Shown: positions 33,153-42,178, counted from the stretch's first letter. The stretch: 64,000 bases of DNA from DATARH01 sp036489765 (GCA_036489765.1 DASXFE010000122.1:1-64000); one strand, 5' to 3'. Numbers and translations are program-made. The notes: generated by a model not told the origin, from the letters alone.

Positions 33153-33217
33153 AACAAGACGCAGGCTACGATCAAGCCCAGCAGACACACTGCGGAAAAC
33201 AGGATCAGGTACGGCAC
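33149..33217 (-). CDS. 22-residue hydrophobic micro-protein (candidate)
   Basis: A GTG-initiated frame of 22 codons fills most of the gap between pgeF and the lipoprotein gene. It encodes VPYLILFSAV then CLLGLIVACVLL: almost entirely hydrophobic, one predicted transmembrane helix with two cysteines. GAGG lies about 5 nt upstream of the GTG, and its TGA overlaps the lipoprotein ATG (33149-33152), so the frames are coupled. Features favouring reality are the correct Shine-Dalgarno, membrane-helix composition and coupling; no homolog knowledge is available. Confidence 0.5.
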   Translation of the reverse strand: MPYLILFSAVCLLGLIVACVLL

Positions 33218-33243
33218 GGTCCCTCGCTATGGCCGGCTGCGGG

Positions 33244-34008
33244 TTACGGATTGAGCGCGATCGCGGCGAGCCCCCGCCCGTAATCGCGCTCGCCGACGAG
33301 GCAGGCGCGGCGATAGCTGAAAAATCGCCGGGGCTCCGCCGCGGTGTCGCCGCCCGTATGCCCGATCGCGGCGAGGCCAAGGCGAGACAGGCGGTGCGCG
33401 ATATAGCCGGGCAGGTCGAACAGGAATTTTCCGGCTTCTGCTCCCGGCACGAAAAACCCGCCGCTGCCCGGGTCCTCGGCGGCGAAGCGTTCGGGGAATT
33501 CGGCGCCGACCTCGTAGGAGGCCTGGGCGATGCACGGGCCGATCCCGGCGCGGATGCGCGAAGCCCGGGCTCCGAGCGCGACCATCGCCGCGACCGTCGC
33601 CTCGGCGACCCCCGACAGTGTGCCGCGCCAGCCGCCATGCGCGGCGCCGACCACCCCGGCCTCCGGCTCGGCGAAGAGGATCGGCGCGCAATCGGCCGCC
33701 AGCACCCCAAGCGCGATCCCCGGCCGGCTCGTGACCATGCCGTCGGCCTTCGGCGCCGCCCCCGGTTCCCAGCCGTGCTCGACGGTGATGACCGTGGCGC
33801 TGTGGATCTGGTGGCAGGTGACGAGCGCGTTGTCGGCAAGCCCTAGCCGTTCCATCGCGATGCCGCGGTTGCGTGCGACCCTGCCCGTGTCGTCGCCGGA
33901 GCCGAAGCCGCAGTTGAGCGAGGCGAAGATGCCACCGCTGACCCCGCCCTCGCGGGTAAAGAAGGCGTGGCGGGTGCTGTCGTCGGCGAGCAGGTCGAGC
34001 GTGATCAT
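33244..34008 (-). CDS. pgeF: Peptidoglycan editing factor PgeF (laccase-domain, YfiH family)
   Basis: This 254-residue protein has the metal-site motifs of the YfiH/multicopper-polyphenol-oxidase family: VTCHQIHSATVITV, VLAADCAPILFAEP and the HGGWRGTL motif. The ligand-binding FTREGGVSGGIFASLN segment is at the start. PgeF proteins remove wrongly inserted amino acids from peptidoglycan precursors in E. coli. Its start ATG overlaps the midA stop (ATGA), part of the lgt-midA-pgeF chain. Confidence 0.92.
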   Translation of the reverse strand: MITLDLLADDSTRHAFFTREGGVSGGIFASLNCGFGSGDDTGRVARNRGIAMERLGLADNALVTCHQIHSATVITVEHGWEPGAAPKADGMVTSRPGIALGVLAADCAPILFAEPEAGVVGAAHGGWRGTLSGVAEATVAAMVALGARASRIRAGIGPCIAQASYEVGAEFPERFAAEDPGSGGFFVPGAEAGKFLFDLPGYIAHRLSRLGLAAIGHTGGDTAAEPRRFFSYRRACLVGERDYGRGLAAIALNP

Positions 34009-35111
34009 CGCGGTTCCGTAACCTGATTCTGGAACCCGGCCGGCGCCGGAAAGCCTGGCGAGACCAGCGCCATCGCCTTGAACAAGGTGCCCATCTCACG
34101 CGGATCGATCAAGCGGCGGAGCCCGAGTGCGAGCATTTCACGCTGGGCAGGCGACGCGTTCGCGCACAGTGCCGCGAGCCGCTCGCCGGCGCCGAGCGCC
34201 GCCAGAAGCTCGCCCTGCGCCACCGGACCATGGACGACGGCGCCCGCCGCCTCGGCCGCGGCGCGCACCGTCGCAAAGTCGACATGCGCGCTGAGGTCGC
34301 TGTCGCCGGGGTCGTCGAGCACCGCCGCGCCGTGATGACGGCGCACCGCCGCCAGCGTCGCGCCCGGCGTCGGCGCGGCGTGGCCGTAATCGACCAGCAG
34401 CGCCGCGCCGGGATGCCGCGCGAGACGGGCGGCGATCCCGCCGGCCAGCGCCGCGGCGGCCGGGCCGATCTCGGCGACGGTGCCGACCGGCGAATCCCTC
34501 AGCGCCGCGGGCACCAGCGCCGCCGCGAGCGGGTCGGCGTTGCCGTCGATAAAGATCAGACGCTCCGCCTTGTCGACCGCGACGAGCCGCTCGCCCCACC
34601 CGCCGGGCCCGCGCACGAAGTGGCGCACCGGCAGCGCGTCGAGGAATTCGTTGGCGACGATGAGCATCGGTCCGTCGGATACGGCGTCGAGATCCTCGGC
34701 AAAATCGGGCGCGGCATCGGCAAGCCGTTCGGCTTGCGCGGCGCGCAGCACCGGACTCGCCTCGACAAGGGTCAGGCGGATGGCGCGGCGGAAATTAGCC
34801 ATTGCGGCCGCGGCGCGCAGGAAATCGGCCATAAGCGTGCCGCGGCCCGGACCCAATTCGACGATCCGGATCGGGTCGGGCGCGCCGCCGCGCTGCCACA
34901 GATCAGCGCACCATAATCCGATCAGCTCGCCGAAGATCTGGCTGATCTCGGGTGCGGTAATGAAATCGCCCTGACCGCCGATCGGCTGCCGCCGGCGGTA
35001 ATAGCCGTGCTCGGGATCGTGCAGGGCCATCGCCATATAGGCGGCGACCGAGATCGGCCCTTCCGCCCGGATGCGGCGGGCGATCCGTGCGGACAGCCTG
35101 CTCGCGCTCAC
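34005..35111 (-). CDS. MidA/NDUFAF7-type SAM-dependent methyltransferase
   Basis: This 368-residue protein resembles the DUF185/MidA arginine methyltransferase that supports complex I assembly in mitochondria (NDUFAF7). Landmarks are MAMALHDPEHGYYRRRQPIG, GDFITAPEISQIFGELIGLW, VELGPGRGTLMADFLRAA (motif I) and IVANEFLDALPV. GTG at 35111 overlaps the lgt stop (GTGA); ATG at 35141 with a GGTGG-type site is an alternative. In bacteria the same context lgt-midA-pgeF is widespread; its target here is inferred. Confidence 0.9.
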   Translation of the reverse strand: MSASRLSARIARRIRAEGPISVAAYMAMALHDPEHGYYRRRQPIGGQGDFITAPEISQIFGELIGLWCADLWQRGGAPDPIRIVELGPGRGTLMADFLRAAAAMANFRRAIRLTLVEASPVLRAAQAERLADAAPDFAEDLDAVSDGPMLIVANEFLDALPVRHFVRGPGGWGERLVAVDKAERLIFIDGNADPLAAALVPAALRDSPVGTVAEIGPAAAALAGGIAARLARHPGAALLVDYGHAAPTPGATLAAVRRHHGAAVLDDPGDSDLSAHVDFATVRAAAEAAGAVVHGPVAQGELLAALGAGERLAALCANASPAQREMLALGLRRLIDPREMGTLFKAMALVSPGFPAPAGFQNQVTEPR

Positions 35112-36052
35112 CCGGCCGTGCCGAGCGCCGGCGACCGGCATGACCACCAGACGATCGCGAGCCCGGCGACCAGCACCGGGATCGACAAAAGCTGGCCCAT
35201 CGTCGTCCCGAGAAACAGAAAGCCGAGCTGCACATCGGGCTGGCGGAACAATTCGCCCGACATGCGCGCGGCGGCATAGCCGCAGAGGAACAGCCCGGTC
35301 AGCATGCCGGGCCGCGTGCGCGCGCGCATCCGCTCGGCGAAGAACAGGAGGAGGAACAAGAGGATGCCCTCGCACGCCGCCTCGTAAAGCTGGCTCGGGT
35401 GCCGTGGGGTCAGGATGTGGTCGACGACGACCCTGACCGTCGGGTCGCCGCGATAGGCGTTGATGATCGCCTCGACCGAGTTGAGTTGCGGTTCGATCTT
35501 GGTTACCGCCTCGACCGCCGCCGCCGCCTTGGTCGGGTCGGCCATGAGCTCCGACGGGAATTTCATCGCCCAGGCGACGTCGGTCGCCCGGCCATAGAGC
35601 TCGCCGTTGATGAAATTGGCGATGCGGCCAAAGAACAGGCCGATCGGGATCGCCGCGGTGATGATGTCGGAAAAGGCGAACAGCGGCAGTTTGCGGGCGC
35701 GGGTGAACAACAGGATCGCCGTCGTCACGCCGAGCGCGCCGCCGTGGAACGACATCCCGCCGTGCCACAGTTCGAGCGCCTCGAACGGGTGATCGACGTA
35801 GTAGGGCAGGTTGTAGAACACCAGGTAGCCGATTCGCCCGCCGAGCACGACGCCGAGTGTCGCCCAGACGAGGAAATCGTCGACATCCTTGCGCCCGACA
35901 AGCCACGGCCGCCGCTCGGCGAGATAAAGGCAATAACGCCAGCCGATCAGGATTCCGACGATATACGACAGCGCGTACCAGCGGATCGCGAACGGCCCGA
36001 GCTGCAGCGCGATCGGGTTGAACGCCGGAAACGGGATCACGAAAAGCGGCAT
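35108..36052 (-). CDS. lgt: Prolipoprotein diacylglyceryl transferase
   Basis: This 314-residue inner-membrane enzyme adds diacylglycerol to the lipobox cysteine of prelipoproteins. It has the HGGMSFHGGALGVTTAIL motif, the LGT signature GRIANFINGELYGRATDVAW and the substrate segment PRHPSQLYEAACEG. Seven or so transmembrane helices are seen. Four overlapping genes follow, including a lipoprotein that is an obvious substrate. The two lipoproteins flanking this locus (32217 and 36133) are also candidate clients. Confidence 0.97.
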   Translation of the reverse strand: MPLFVIPFPAFNPIALQLGPFAIRWYALSYIVGILIGWRYCLYLAERRPWLVGRKDVDDFLVWATLGVVLGGRIGYLVFYNLPYYVDHPFEALELWHGGMSFHGGALGVTTAILLFTRARKLPLFAFSDIITAAIPIGLFFGRIANFINGELYGRATDVAWAMKFPSELMADPTKAAAAVEAVTKIEPQLNSVEAIINAYRGDPTVRVVVDHILTPRHPSQLYEAACEGILLFLLLFFAERMRARTRPGMLTGLFLCGYAAARMSGELFRQPDVQLGFLFLGTTMGQLLSIPVLVAGLAIVWWSCRSPALGTAG

Positions 36053-36132
36053 CGGCGGTGGTTATAGGCGCAGCGGCGGCCGCGTCCAAGCCGGGGCCCG
36101 CGGCGCGATCGTCGCAGGCGAAGCGATCCGGC

Positions 36133-36513
36133 TCAGCCCTGGTTTCCGGAACGCGGCGGCGGGGCCATCGCGTCAAGCGGCGGCGGATGCGAACCCGGCG
36201 CCCAGGCGTCGTAGAAACCGGGGATCACCGCGGCGGTCGGCGGCGCGATCGGCGCGTAATAGACCGCCTGCTGCGCGCTCAGGAGGCCGGCGAGCGTGCC
36301 CAAGGCCGCCCCGGTCGCCGCACCCATCGGTGCACCGATCCCCGGGTTGATCGCAAACGCCGCGCCGAGCGCGGAGCCCAGCGCCGCGCCCCACACGGCG
36401 CCGCCCACCATCCTTTGCGCGGCGTCGTTCGGATCGGGGCCGGGATATTCGGCGCAGGCCGAGAGGCAGACGAGCATTCCCAAGGCCAGTGCGCCCGTAC
36501 GCGCGCGCCGCAT
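36133..36513 (-). CDS. Small glycine-zipper lipoprotein
   Basis: This 126-residue product has a lipoprotein signal peptide (ALALGMLVCLSACAEYPGPD; LSAC lipobox). A glycine-zipper region with regular small-residue spacing follows (VGGAVWGAALGSALGAAFAI then GAPMGAATGAALGTLAGLLS). The tail is Pro/Ala-rich. ATG 36513 is chosen because GAGGGGG sits six bases upstream. Glycine-zipper lipoproteins are outer-membrane associated; their role is unknown. The gene lies just upstream (in its own direction) of lgt. Confidence 0.75.
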   Translation of the reverse strand: MRRARTGALALGMLVCLSACAEYPGPDPNDAAQRMVGGAVWGAALGSALGAAFAINPGIGAPMGAATGAALGTLAGLLSAQQAVYYAPIAPPTAAVIPGFYDAWAPGSHPPPLDAMAPPPRSGNQG

Positions 36514-36603
36514 CGGCGACCCCCTCACGCTTCGAAGACGAACCATATTGGCACAGAAGTAACCCGGCGGCGAAGAGGATACCAGCGCGTGCAATCATCT
36601 TCT

Positions 36604-36630
36604 CCCTCTCCGCCCAATGGGCGGGGAGGG
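36604..36630 (-). terminator. Hairpin after nitrile hydratase operon
   Basis: CCCTCTCCGCCC and GGGCGGGGAGGG pair over 12 positions (one G-T) around an AAT loop, beginning 5 nt after the accessory gene stop. There is no U-run, so a strong rho-independent terminator is not certain. Confidence 0.5.
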
Positions 36631-36634
36631 CTTG

Positions 36635-36976
36635 TCAGGGCCCGAAATCTTCGGGCTTGAGCTCGATCGGGATGCCGTGCGGGGTGCGGTCGGCGGCGCG
36701 GTCCCAGGCGTCGCGGGTGCGGGCTAGGGTGTCGGCGTCGGTGACGCCCTTCGCCGCGACAAGTTGCTCAAGCGCCGCGAGCCAGTGCCGGTAATAGGTC
36801 TCGCCGGTATCGGGATCGCCCGCCGCTTGCGCCTTCCCGATCTCGTCGGCGATCGTGGCGGTCCATTCCGGCCAGGTGAAGAGGCCGCGCTCGTAGAGCG
36901 TCATCGTCAGCGCGAAGGCCTCGGCCTCCCACGGCTCGCGGAACTGCGGCCGCTCTTCTGAGGGAAAATCGCTCAT
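36635..36976 (-). CDS. Nitrile hydratase accessory/activator protein
   Basis: This 113-residue protein resembles the activator subunit (P14K/NhaE type) that inserts cobalt and exchanges alpha subunits during maturation. It has the EEPPF-like PQFREPWEAEAFALTMTLY, GLFTWPEWTATIADEIGKA, TYYRHWLAALEQLVAAKG and a C-terminal ARTRDAWDRAADRTPHG. Its start overlaps the beta-subunit stop (ATGA). Third gene of the operon; a hairpin follows. Confidence 0.92.
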   Translation of the reverse strand: MSDFPSEERPQFREPWEAEAFALTMTLYERGLFTWPEWTATIADEIGKAQAAGDPDTGETYYRHWLAALEQLVAAKGVTDADTLARTRDAWDRAADRTPHGIPIELKPEDFGP

Positions 36977-37635
36977 ATCGCTTCGAGATACGGCTCGAAC
37001 GCGTCGATCGACACGGTCAGCCCCGGCTCGGCCGCATCGCCCCACAGCTCGCTTCCCGCGAAGACGACCGTGTACAGCCATTCGGGCTCTTCGTTGGCCA
37101 CGTCGAGCGCGGCGGTGTCAGGATAGACTTGGCAGCCGCGGATCGCCTCGATCGTGCAGGTCTTGCCGCGGGCATAGCGAGGCAGCCGAGTATGCGTCGT
37201 GGGGTTGAGGAGCCGCGCGCGCACGGTATCGCCGACCTTGAACCTGGCAGGCGCCTGGCTCGGCCGCTCGAAATTGCCGCGGATCGGCGGGTTCTGCCCG
37301 TCGCTGAGCTTGAGTGTGCGGTTGAGCGCGACGCCACGCCGCAGCGAATGCCCGGCGGCGATCTCGTCCTCGGAAACGAGTCCGAACTTCAACAGCCGCT
37401 GCTCGAGGCCGAGGAACCAGCGCCGGTAATACGACGAACGCAGGTATTCGACCGGCGGCAGGGTTTCGAGCGAGGCGCGCCCGCCGTCGATCGTCCACAG
37501 CCCGGTCGCGCCCATCGCCCGCTGCATCGCATGCACGCGACCTTCCCATTCGGCGTGGAAGGTCGGCTCGTTCTCTTCCGGCTGCACCGGACCGAAGCCG
37601 TGCATCCCGCCCATGTCGTGGACCGTGTTGCTCAT
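36973..37635 (-). CDS. nthB: Nitrile hydratase beta subunit
   Basis: This 220-residue subunit of nitrile hydratase has an N-terminal HDMGGMHGFGPVQPEENEPT. The SH3-like C-terminal domain contains KVGDTVRARLLNPTTHTRLP and YTVVFAGSELWGD, both family patterns. It forms the active enzyme with the alpha chain and lines the nitrile channel. The gene lies 10 bp after the alpha gene and overlaps the accessory gene. Confidence 0.94.
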   Translation of the reverse strand: MSNTVHDMGGMHGFGPVQPEENEPTFHAEWEGRVHAMQRAMGATGLWTIDGGRASLETLPPVEYLRSSYYRRWFLGLEQRLLKFGLVSEDEIAAGHSLRRGVALNRTLKLSDGQNPPIRGNFERPSQAPARFKVGDTVRARLLNPTTHTRLPRYARGKTCTIEAIRGCQVYPDTAALDVANEEPEWLYTVVFAGSELWGDAAEPGLTVSIDAFEPYLEAI

Positions 37636-37645
37636 GCCCGAATCC

Positions 37646-38260
37646 CTATGCTGGGCTCTTTGCGAGGCCGGTGCCGACCATGCTGTCGCGGGTGACGAGC
37701 TCGGCGAGCTCCTCCTCGCTTAGACCCTCGGTGCCCGCGGGCCGCATCGGCACGACGAGGAACCGCGTCTCCGCCGTCGAATCCCACACCCGGATTTTGG
37801 TCTCGGCCGGTAACGTCACGCCGAAATCGGCGAGTACGCTGCGCGGGTCGATCACCGCGCGCGAGCGGAACGGCGCCGATTTGTACCAGACCGGCGGCAG
37901 CCCCAGGACCTCCCACGGATAGCAGGAGCACAGGGTGCAGACGACGAGGTTGTGCTGCTCGGGCGTATTCTCGATCGCGATCAGATGACTACCCACCGGA
38001 CTAAGATGACCGAGCGAATTCACCGCCTCGCTCCCGTCGCCGAGCAGCCGCGCCTTGAAGGCCGGGTCGACCCAGGCGCGGGCAACGATCCTGGCCCCGT
38101 TGTGCGGTCCGACCTCGGTCTCGTAGGTCTCGACGATGCGGTCGAGCGCCGCCGGGTCGACATAGCCCTTTTCGGACAGGATCGTTTCGAGTGCACGCAC
38201 CCTGAGCTGCATCTCCGACAGCTCCGAGCCGTGCTGATGATCGTCGTGGGAATGAGCCAT
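37646..38260 (-). CDS. nthA: Nitrile hydratase alpha subunit, cobalt type
   Basis: This 204-residue subunit converts nitriles to amides. The metal-binding claw is VCTLCSC (about residue 110). In characterised enzymes the Thr variant (CTLCSC) is cobalt-binding and the Ser variant (CSLCSC) iron-binding, so this is predicted cobalt type. Also seen are a His-rich N-terminus (HSHDDHQHG) and KSAPFRSRAVIDPRSVLADF. ATG 38260 is chosen: the upstream frame has no site. The order alpha-beta-activator resembles Pseudomonas putida-type cobalt loci. Confidence 0.94.
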   Translation of the reverse strand: MAHSHDDHQHGSELSEMQLRVRALETILSEKGYVDPAALDRIVETYETEVGPHNGARIVARAWVDPAFKARLLGDGSEAVNSLGHLSPVGSHLIAIENTPEQHNLVVCTLCSCYPWEVLGLPPVWYKSAPFRSRAVIDPRSVLADFGVTLPAETKIRVWDSTAETRFLVVPMRPAGTEGLSEEELAELVTRDSMVGTGLAKSPA

Positions 38261-38495
38261 TGTCACCTCGCTAAACCCGCAGCAAGGCTCGCATACCAAG
38301 GGAAGAAGCGCAATTTCCACTAGGGAAACCCGCTATCCATCAATAGTCTTCAATATCTGGTGGATATCGGCTGCATATTGCCCAGTAAGCTGGTACAATT
38401 CCCGATGATTGCAGAGCCGGCGCGCGTGCGGCTCGCCTTTGGCGGTTGGGAGTGGGGACTCCAAGCCGGGACAAGGGCCGCGATCGGGGGGATTG

Positions 38496-41400
38496 ATGCG
38501 CGGTTTGGGAACAGGCAGCGGCGCCCGCGCCGTGCGGCTTGCGGGAATCGGTATTTTTGTCACGGCGGCTTGGCTCGGCGTGACACTCGCGACCCGTCCG
38601 GCGTCGGCGCAAACGCAGATCTACAATGTCCCAACCGGCACGACCCAAACCGTTTCGGGCTCGATCACCGACGGCGCCTCGCAGACCTCGATCATCAAGA
38701 ACCAGGGCGGCACGCTCGTCTTTTCCGTTGCCAACACTTATACCGGCGCAACGGCGGTCAACGGCGGCACGCTGGCGCTTGGCAATACCGCCGGCGTGGC
38801 CGACAGCAGCGACGTTTCGCTGACGACCGCCGGCAGCTCGCTCGACATCTCGAATGCCGGCGGGGCCACGACGGTGCTGTCGCTCTCGGGCACCGCGGGC
38901 ACGTTCCTCACCCTCGGTGCGAATCAGCTTGTCATCGGTCCGAACGGGGGAGCGAGCGTGGCCTCGTTCAACGGAGTCATCACCGGCACCGGCGGTGTCA
39001 CGAATCAGGAGGCGGGAGTCCTGACGCTCGGCGGCGCCAACACCTTCAGCGGCACGCTGGCGATCAATGCCGGCTCGGTCGGGCTCGGCGCGGCCGGGTC
39101 AGTCTCGTCGGCGAACGTCAATCTCGCGGCGGCCGGGACGACCTTCGACGTATCCGCTGCCGGCAATCCGGTGATCCAGGACCTCTCCGGCGTTGCCGGC
39201 AGCACGGTCGCGCTCGGCGGCAACACGCTGACCTTCGGCACCGGTGATTCGACGATTTTCGGCGGCACCATCGCCGGCACCGGCGGTCTCTTCAAAGCGG
39301 GCAGCGGCACGACCACGCTTACCGGTGCCAACACGTTCAGCGGCGGCGTCTCCATCGATCAGGGCACGCTGGCGCTCGGCGCCGGCGGGTCGATGGTGTC
39401 GGCGACGAGCGTCTTCGTGAGCGGCGGATCGGCCGGGTTCAGCATCGCCAATGCCGGCAACCAGAGCATCCAGAACCTGACCGCGATCGGCGGCGGCGTG
39501 GTGTCCCTCGGCGCCAACACGCTGACGATCGACAACACCGGGGGCAGCAACAATTCCTTTGCCGGTATGATCTCGGGCGCGGGTGGGATCGTCGTCACCG
39601 GCAACGGCACGCTGACGATCGCCGGCGCGAGCAACTATACCGGCTCGACCGTCGTCAACGGCGGCACGCTCGCGCTCGCCACCAACGGCTCGATCGCGGC
39701 GAGCAGCGGGGTCGATCTCGCGACCGTCGGAACTGCGCTCGATATCTCGGGCGGCACCAGCCAGACGATCCAGGCCCTGTCCGGCGTCGCCGGCACGACG
39801 GTCAACCTCGGCGCGTTCACCTTGACCGTCGGCAACGGCAGCTCGACGACCTATGCCGGCACGATCACAGGCACGGCGCCGCTAAGCGGGTTGACTAAGC
39901 AGGGTACGGGCACGCTGACCTTGACCGGGGTCGAAACCTATAGCGGCCCGACAAAGGTCAACACCGGCACCCTCGCCCTCGGTACCGGCGGGTCGCTGGC
40001 GGCGTCGAGCGGCGTCACCCTCACGGCCTCGGGCGCGACCTTCGACATTTCCAATGGCGGCGGCGGCAAGACGATCCAGGATTTGAACGGCCTCGCCGGC
40101 AGCGTCGTGACCCTCGGCGCCAACACGCTGACCCTCGGCACCGCGCGCTCCGCGACCTTTGCCGGCAACATCTCCGGCACCGGCGGCCTCGCCAAGCAGG
40201 GTACCGGCACCCTGACCCTGTCGGGCATCAACAGCTACACCGGCGCCACGACGATCAGCGCCGGCACGCTCAGCGGCACGACCTCAAGCGTGCAGGGCAA
40301 CATCCTCGACGACGCGGCGCTCGTCTTCAACCAATCGACCGCGGGGAACTATGCGGGCAGCCTTTCCGGCGGCGGCACCGTGTCGTTCCAGGGCGCGGGC
40401 ACCGTGACGTTGACGGGCGACAGCGCCGGTTTCAGCGGCACCACCAGCGTGTCGAGCGGCGACCTCGCGGTCGGCTCGTCCACATCGACCGGCGCCGAGC
40501 TCGGCGGCAATGTCGCGGTGACGAGCGGCGGCACGGTCAGCGGCCACGGCACGATCGGCGGCGACCTCACGAATACCAGCGGCACCGTCGCGCCCGGCGG
40601 GTCGGTCGGCACGCTGAGCGTCGCCGGCAATTACACGCAGGGTTCGAGCGGCACGCTCGCCGTGCAGCTCACCCCGGCTGGCGCGTCAAAGCTCGCGGTC
40701 AGCGGCACGGTCAGCCTGCAGGGCTCGCTCGACGTCCTTTCCGGGCCCAACGGCTACGTGCCGTTCAGCCAGTACACGGTCCTGACTGCCGGCGGCGGCA
40801 TTACCGGCACGTTCCAGAGCGTCACCGGCACCTTCCCGGTGATTCCGTTCAGCATCGTCTACCAGCCCAACGACATCTATCTGCAGCTCAGCGGCTTTAC
40901 CGGGCTCACTCCCAACGAGCAGGCGGTCGCCGGCGTCCTCAACAGCCACATCGCCACGGCAACCGGCGATTTCCTCAACATGCTGAACCTCGCGGTGGTG
41001 CTCCCGTCGAGCGAAATGCCGCATACGCTCCAGTCGCTCGGCGGCCAGATCTACGGCAATCTCGCCGATGTCGCGCTGCAGGATCGGCGTCTCTTCCTCG
41101 AGGCGTTGACCGACCGGACGGAACTTCTCGGCGGCGCTTGGCCGGCCGGCGGCGGCTCCGGCGGGATACAGGGCGCCTGGGGCCGGAGCGACACCGCGCT
41201 GAAATTCGCCCAGCTCGGCACGGCATTGAGCGCGCACGACCAGCAGATCATGTCCGACGTCAACTCCTATGTCTCGCCGCCGTCGGGGCCGGGGTCGATC
41301 GGCGGGCTTTGGGCCAAGGGCTTCGGCCAGTTCGGCACCCTCGACGGCAACTCCGGGGCGCTCGGCTCGTCCTATTCGACCGGCGGCGGCATGATCGGCG

Positions 41401-42146
41401 CCGACGTTATCTCGAAGCCGAATGGTGTCCTCGGCGTCGCGGTCAGCGGCGGGCAAAGCAGCGTCTCGCTCCACAGCAATCCGGAAACCGGCACGATCTC
41501 GTTCTTCCAGGGCGGCATCTACGGCGCCAAGCTGTTCGACAATGGCCTCGTACTCGACGGCACGGCGATCTACGCGCACGACATCTATGATGTGAGCCGC
41601 GGCATCGTGCTGCCCGGCGTCAGCCGCAGCGCGTCGTCGTCGCATGGCGGCGATGACGAGGTCGCCGAACTCGGGGTCGGCCGTACCTTCTTCTACAACG
41701 ACTTCAGGGTGCTCCCGCGCGCCGAGTTCTCGTACTACCACATCGGCCAGTCGAACTTTTCCGAGACCGGCGCCAACAGCCTCGACCTCGCGGTGACGCC
41801 GGGCGACCTCAACGCATTCTACAGCCGCGTCGGCGTGACGCTGGTCAAGCCGCTTCTGCTCGGCGCCACCGCGCTCGTGCCCGAGCTGCGGGTGGCCTGG
41901 CTGCACAATTTCTTCGACGATAACGGCCAGTACAATGCGGCCTTCGCCGGTGCGCCCGGGGCGAGCTTCACCCAGCTTGGCGCACCGATGGGCCGCGACG
42001 CCGCGGATGTCGGTGCCGGGGTCAGCTTCGGCATCGCCCGCACATCGTTCGGCGGCGAGCTGTCCGGCTTTGTGCAATACGAAGCCTGGCTCGCGGCGCA
42101 CGAAGTGGCCAGCGAAGTGGCCGCCGGGGTGCGGATGAACTGGTGA
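38496..42146 (+). CDS. Autotransporter with beta-helix repeats and outer-membrane barrel
   Basis: This 1216-residue type V secreted protein has an N-terminal signal peptide (AGIGIFVTAAWLGVTLATRP then ASAQ). A passenger domain contains at least seven autotransporter-associated beta-strand repeats (pattern GTLTLTGANTFSGG-x-GTLALG, for example near 39300, 39640, 39930 and 40200). The C-terminal barrel (about residues 940-1216) ends AAGVRMNW with a terminal aromatic. GGGGG before ATG 38496 supports the start. Related passengers are adhesins or hydrolases; no catalytic motif is evident. It appears monocistronic. Confidence 0.9.
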   Translation: MRGLGTGSGARAVRLAGIGIFVTAAWLGVTLATRPASAQTQIYNVPTGTTQTVSGSITDGASQTSIIKNQGGTLVFSVANTYTGATAVNGGTLALGNTAGVADSSDVSLTTAGSSLDISNAGGATTVLSLSGTAGTFLTLGANQLVIGPNGGASVASFNGVITGTGGVTNQEAGVLTLGGANTFSGTLAINAGSVGLGAAGSVSSANVNLAAAGTTFDVSAAGNPVIQDLSGVAGSTVALGGNTLTFGTGDSTIFGGTIAGTGGLFKAGSGTTTLTGANTFSGGVSIDQGTLALGAGGSMVSATSVFVSGGSAGFSIANAGNQSIQNLTAIGGGVVSLGANTLTIDNTGGSNNSFAGMISGAGGIVVTGNGTLTIAGASNYTGSTVVNGGTLALATNGSIAASSGVDLATVGTALDISGGTSQTIQALSGVAGTTVNLGAFTLTVGNGSSTTYAGTITGTAPLSGLTKQGTGTLTLTGVETYSGPTKVNTGTLALGTGGSLAASSGVTLTASGATFDISNGGGGKTIQDLNGLAGSVVTLGANTLTLGTARSATFAGNISGTGGLAKQGTGTLTLSGINSYTGATTISAGTLSGTTSSVQGNILDDAALVFNQSTAGNYAGSLSGGGTVSFQGAGTVTLTGDSAGFSGTTSVSSGDLAVGSSTSTGAELGGNVAVTSGGTVSGHGTIGGDLTNTSGTVAPGGSVGTLSVAGNYTQGSSGTLAVQLTPAGASKLAVSGTVSLQGSLDVLSGPNGYVPFSQYTVLTAGGGITGTFQSVTGTFPVIPFSIVYQPNDIYLQLSGFTGLTPNEQAVAGVLNSHIATATGDFLNMLNLAVVLPSSEMPHTLQSLGGQIYGNLADVALQDRRLFLEALTDRTELLGGAWPAGGGSGGIQGAWGRSDTALKFAQLGTALSAHDQQIMSDVNSYVSPPSGPGSIGGLWAKGFGQFGTLDGNSGALGSSYSTGGGMIGADVISKPNGVLGVAVSGGQSSVSLHSNPETGTISFFQGGIYGAKLFDNGLVLDGTAIYAHDIYDVSRGIVLPGVSRSASSSHGGDDEVAELGVGRTFFYNDFRVLPRAEFSYYHIGQSNFSETGANSLDLAVTPGDLNAFYSRVGVTLVKPLLLGATALVPELRVAWLHNFFDDNGQYNAAFAGAPGASFTQLGAPMGRDAADVGAGVSFGIARTSFGGELSGFVQYEAWLAAHEVASEVAAGVRMNW

Positions 42147-42178
42147 GCCCGGCTGAGTTCTGAGTTCCGGTCCGGCGA

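Noticed and set aside
38261..38495. Cobalamin or cobalt riboswitch upstream of the nitrile hydratase operon
   Set aside because: No B12-box-like sequence seen; only a short ATATC-TGGTG-GATAT inverted repeat at 38353-38367 was found.
38640..40700. Repeats within the autotransporter resembling a tandem array or CRISPR
   Set aside because: The repeats are in-frame coding units of about 95-150 residues with variable spacing and no fixed spacers.
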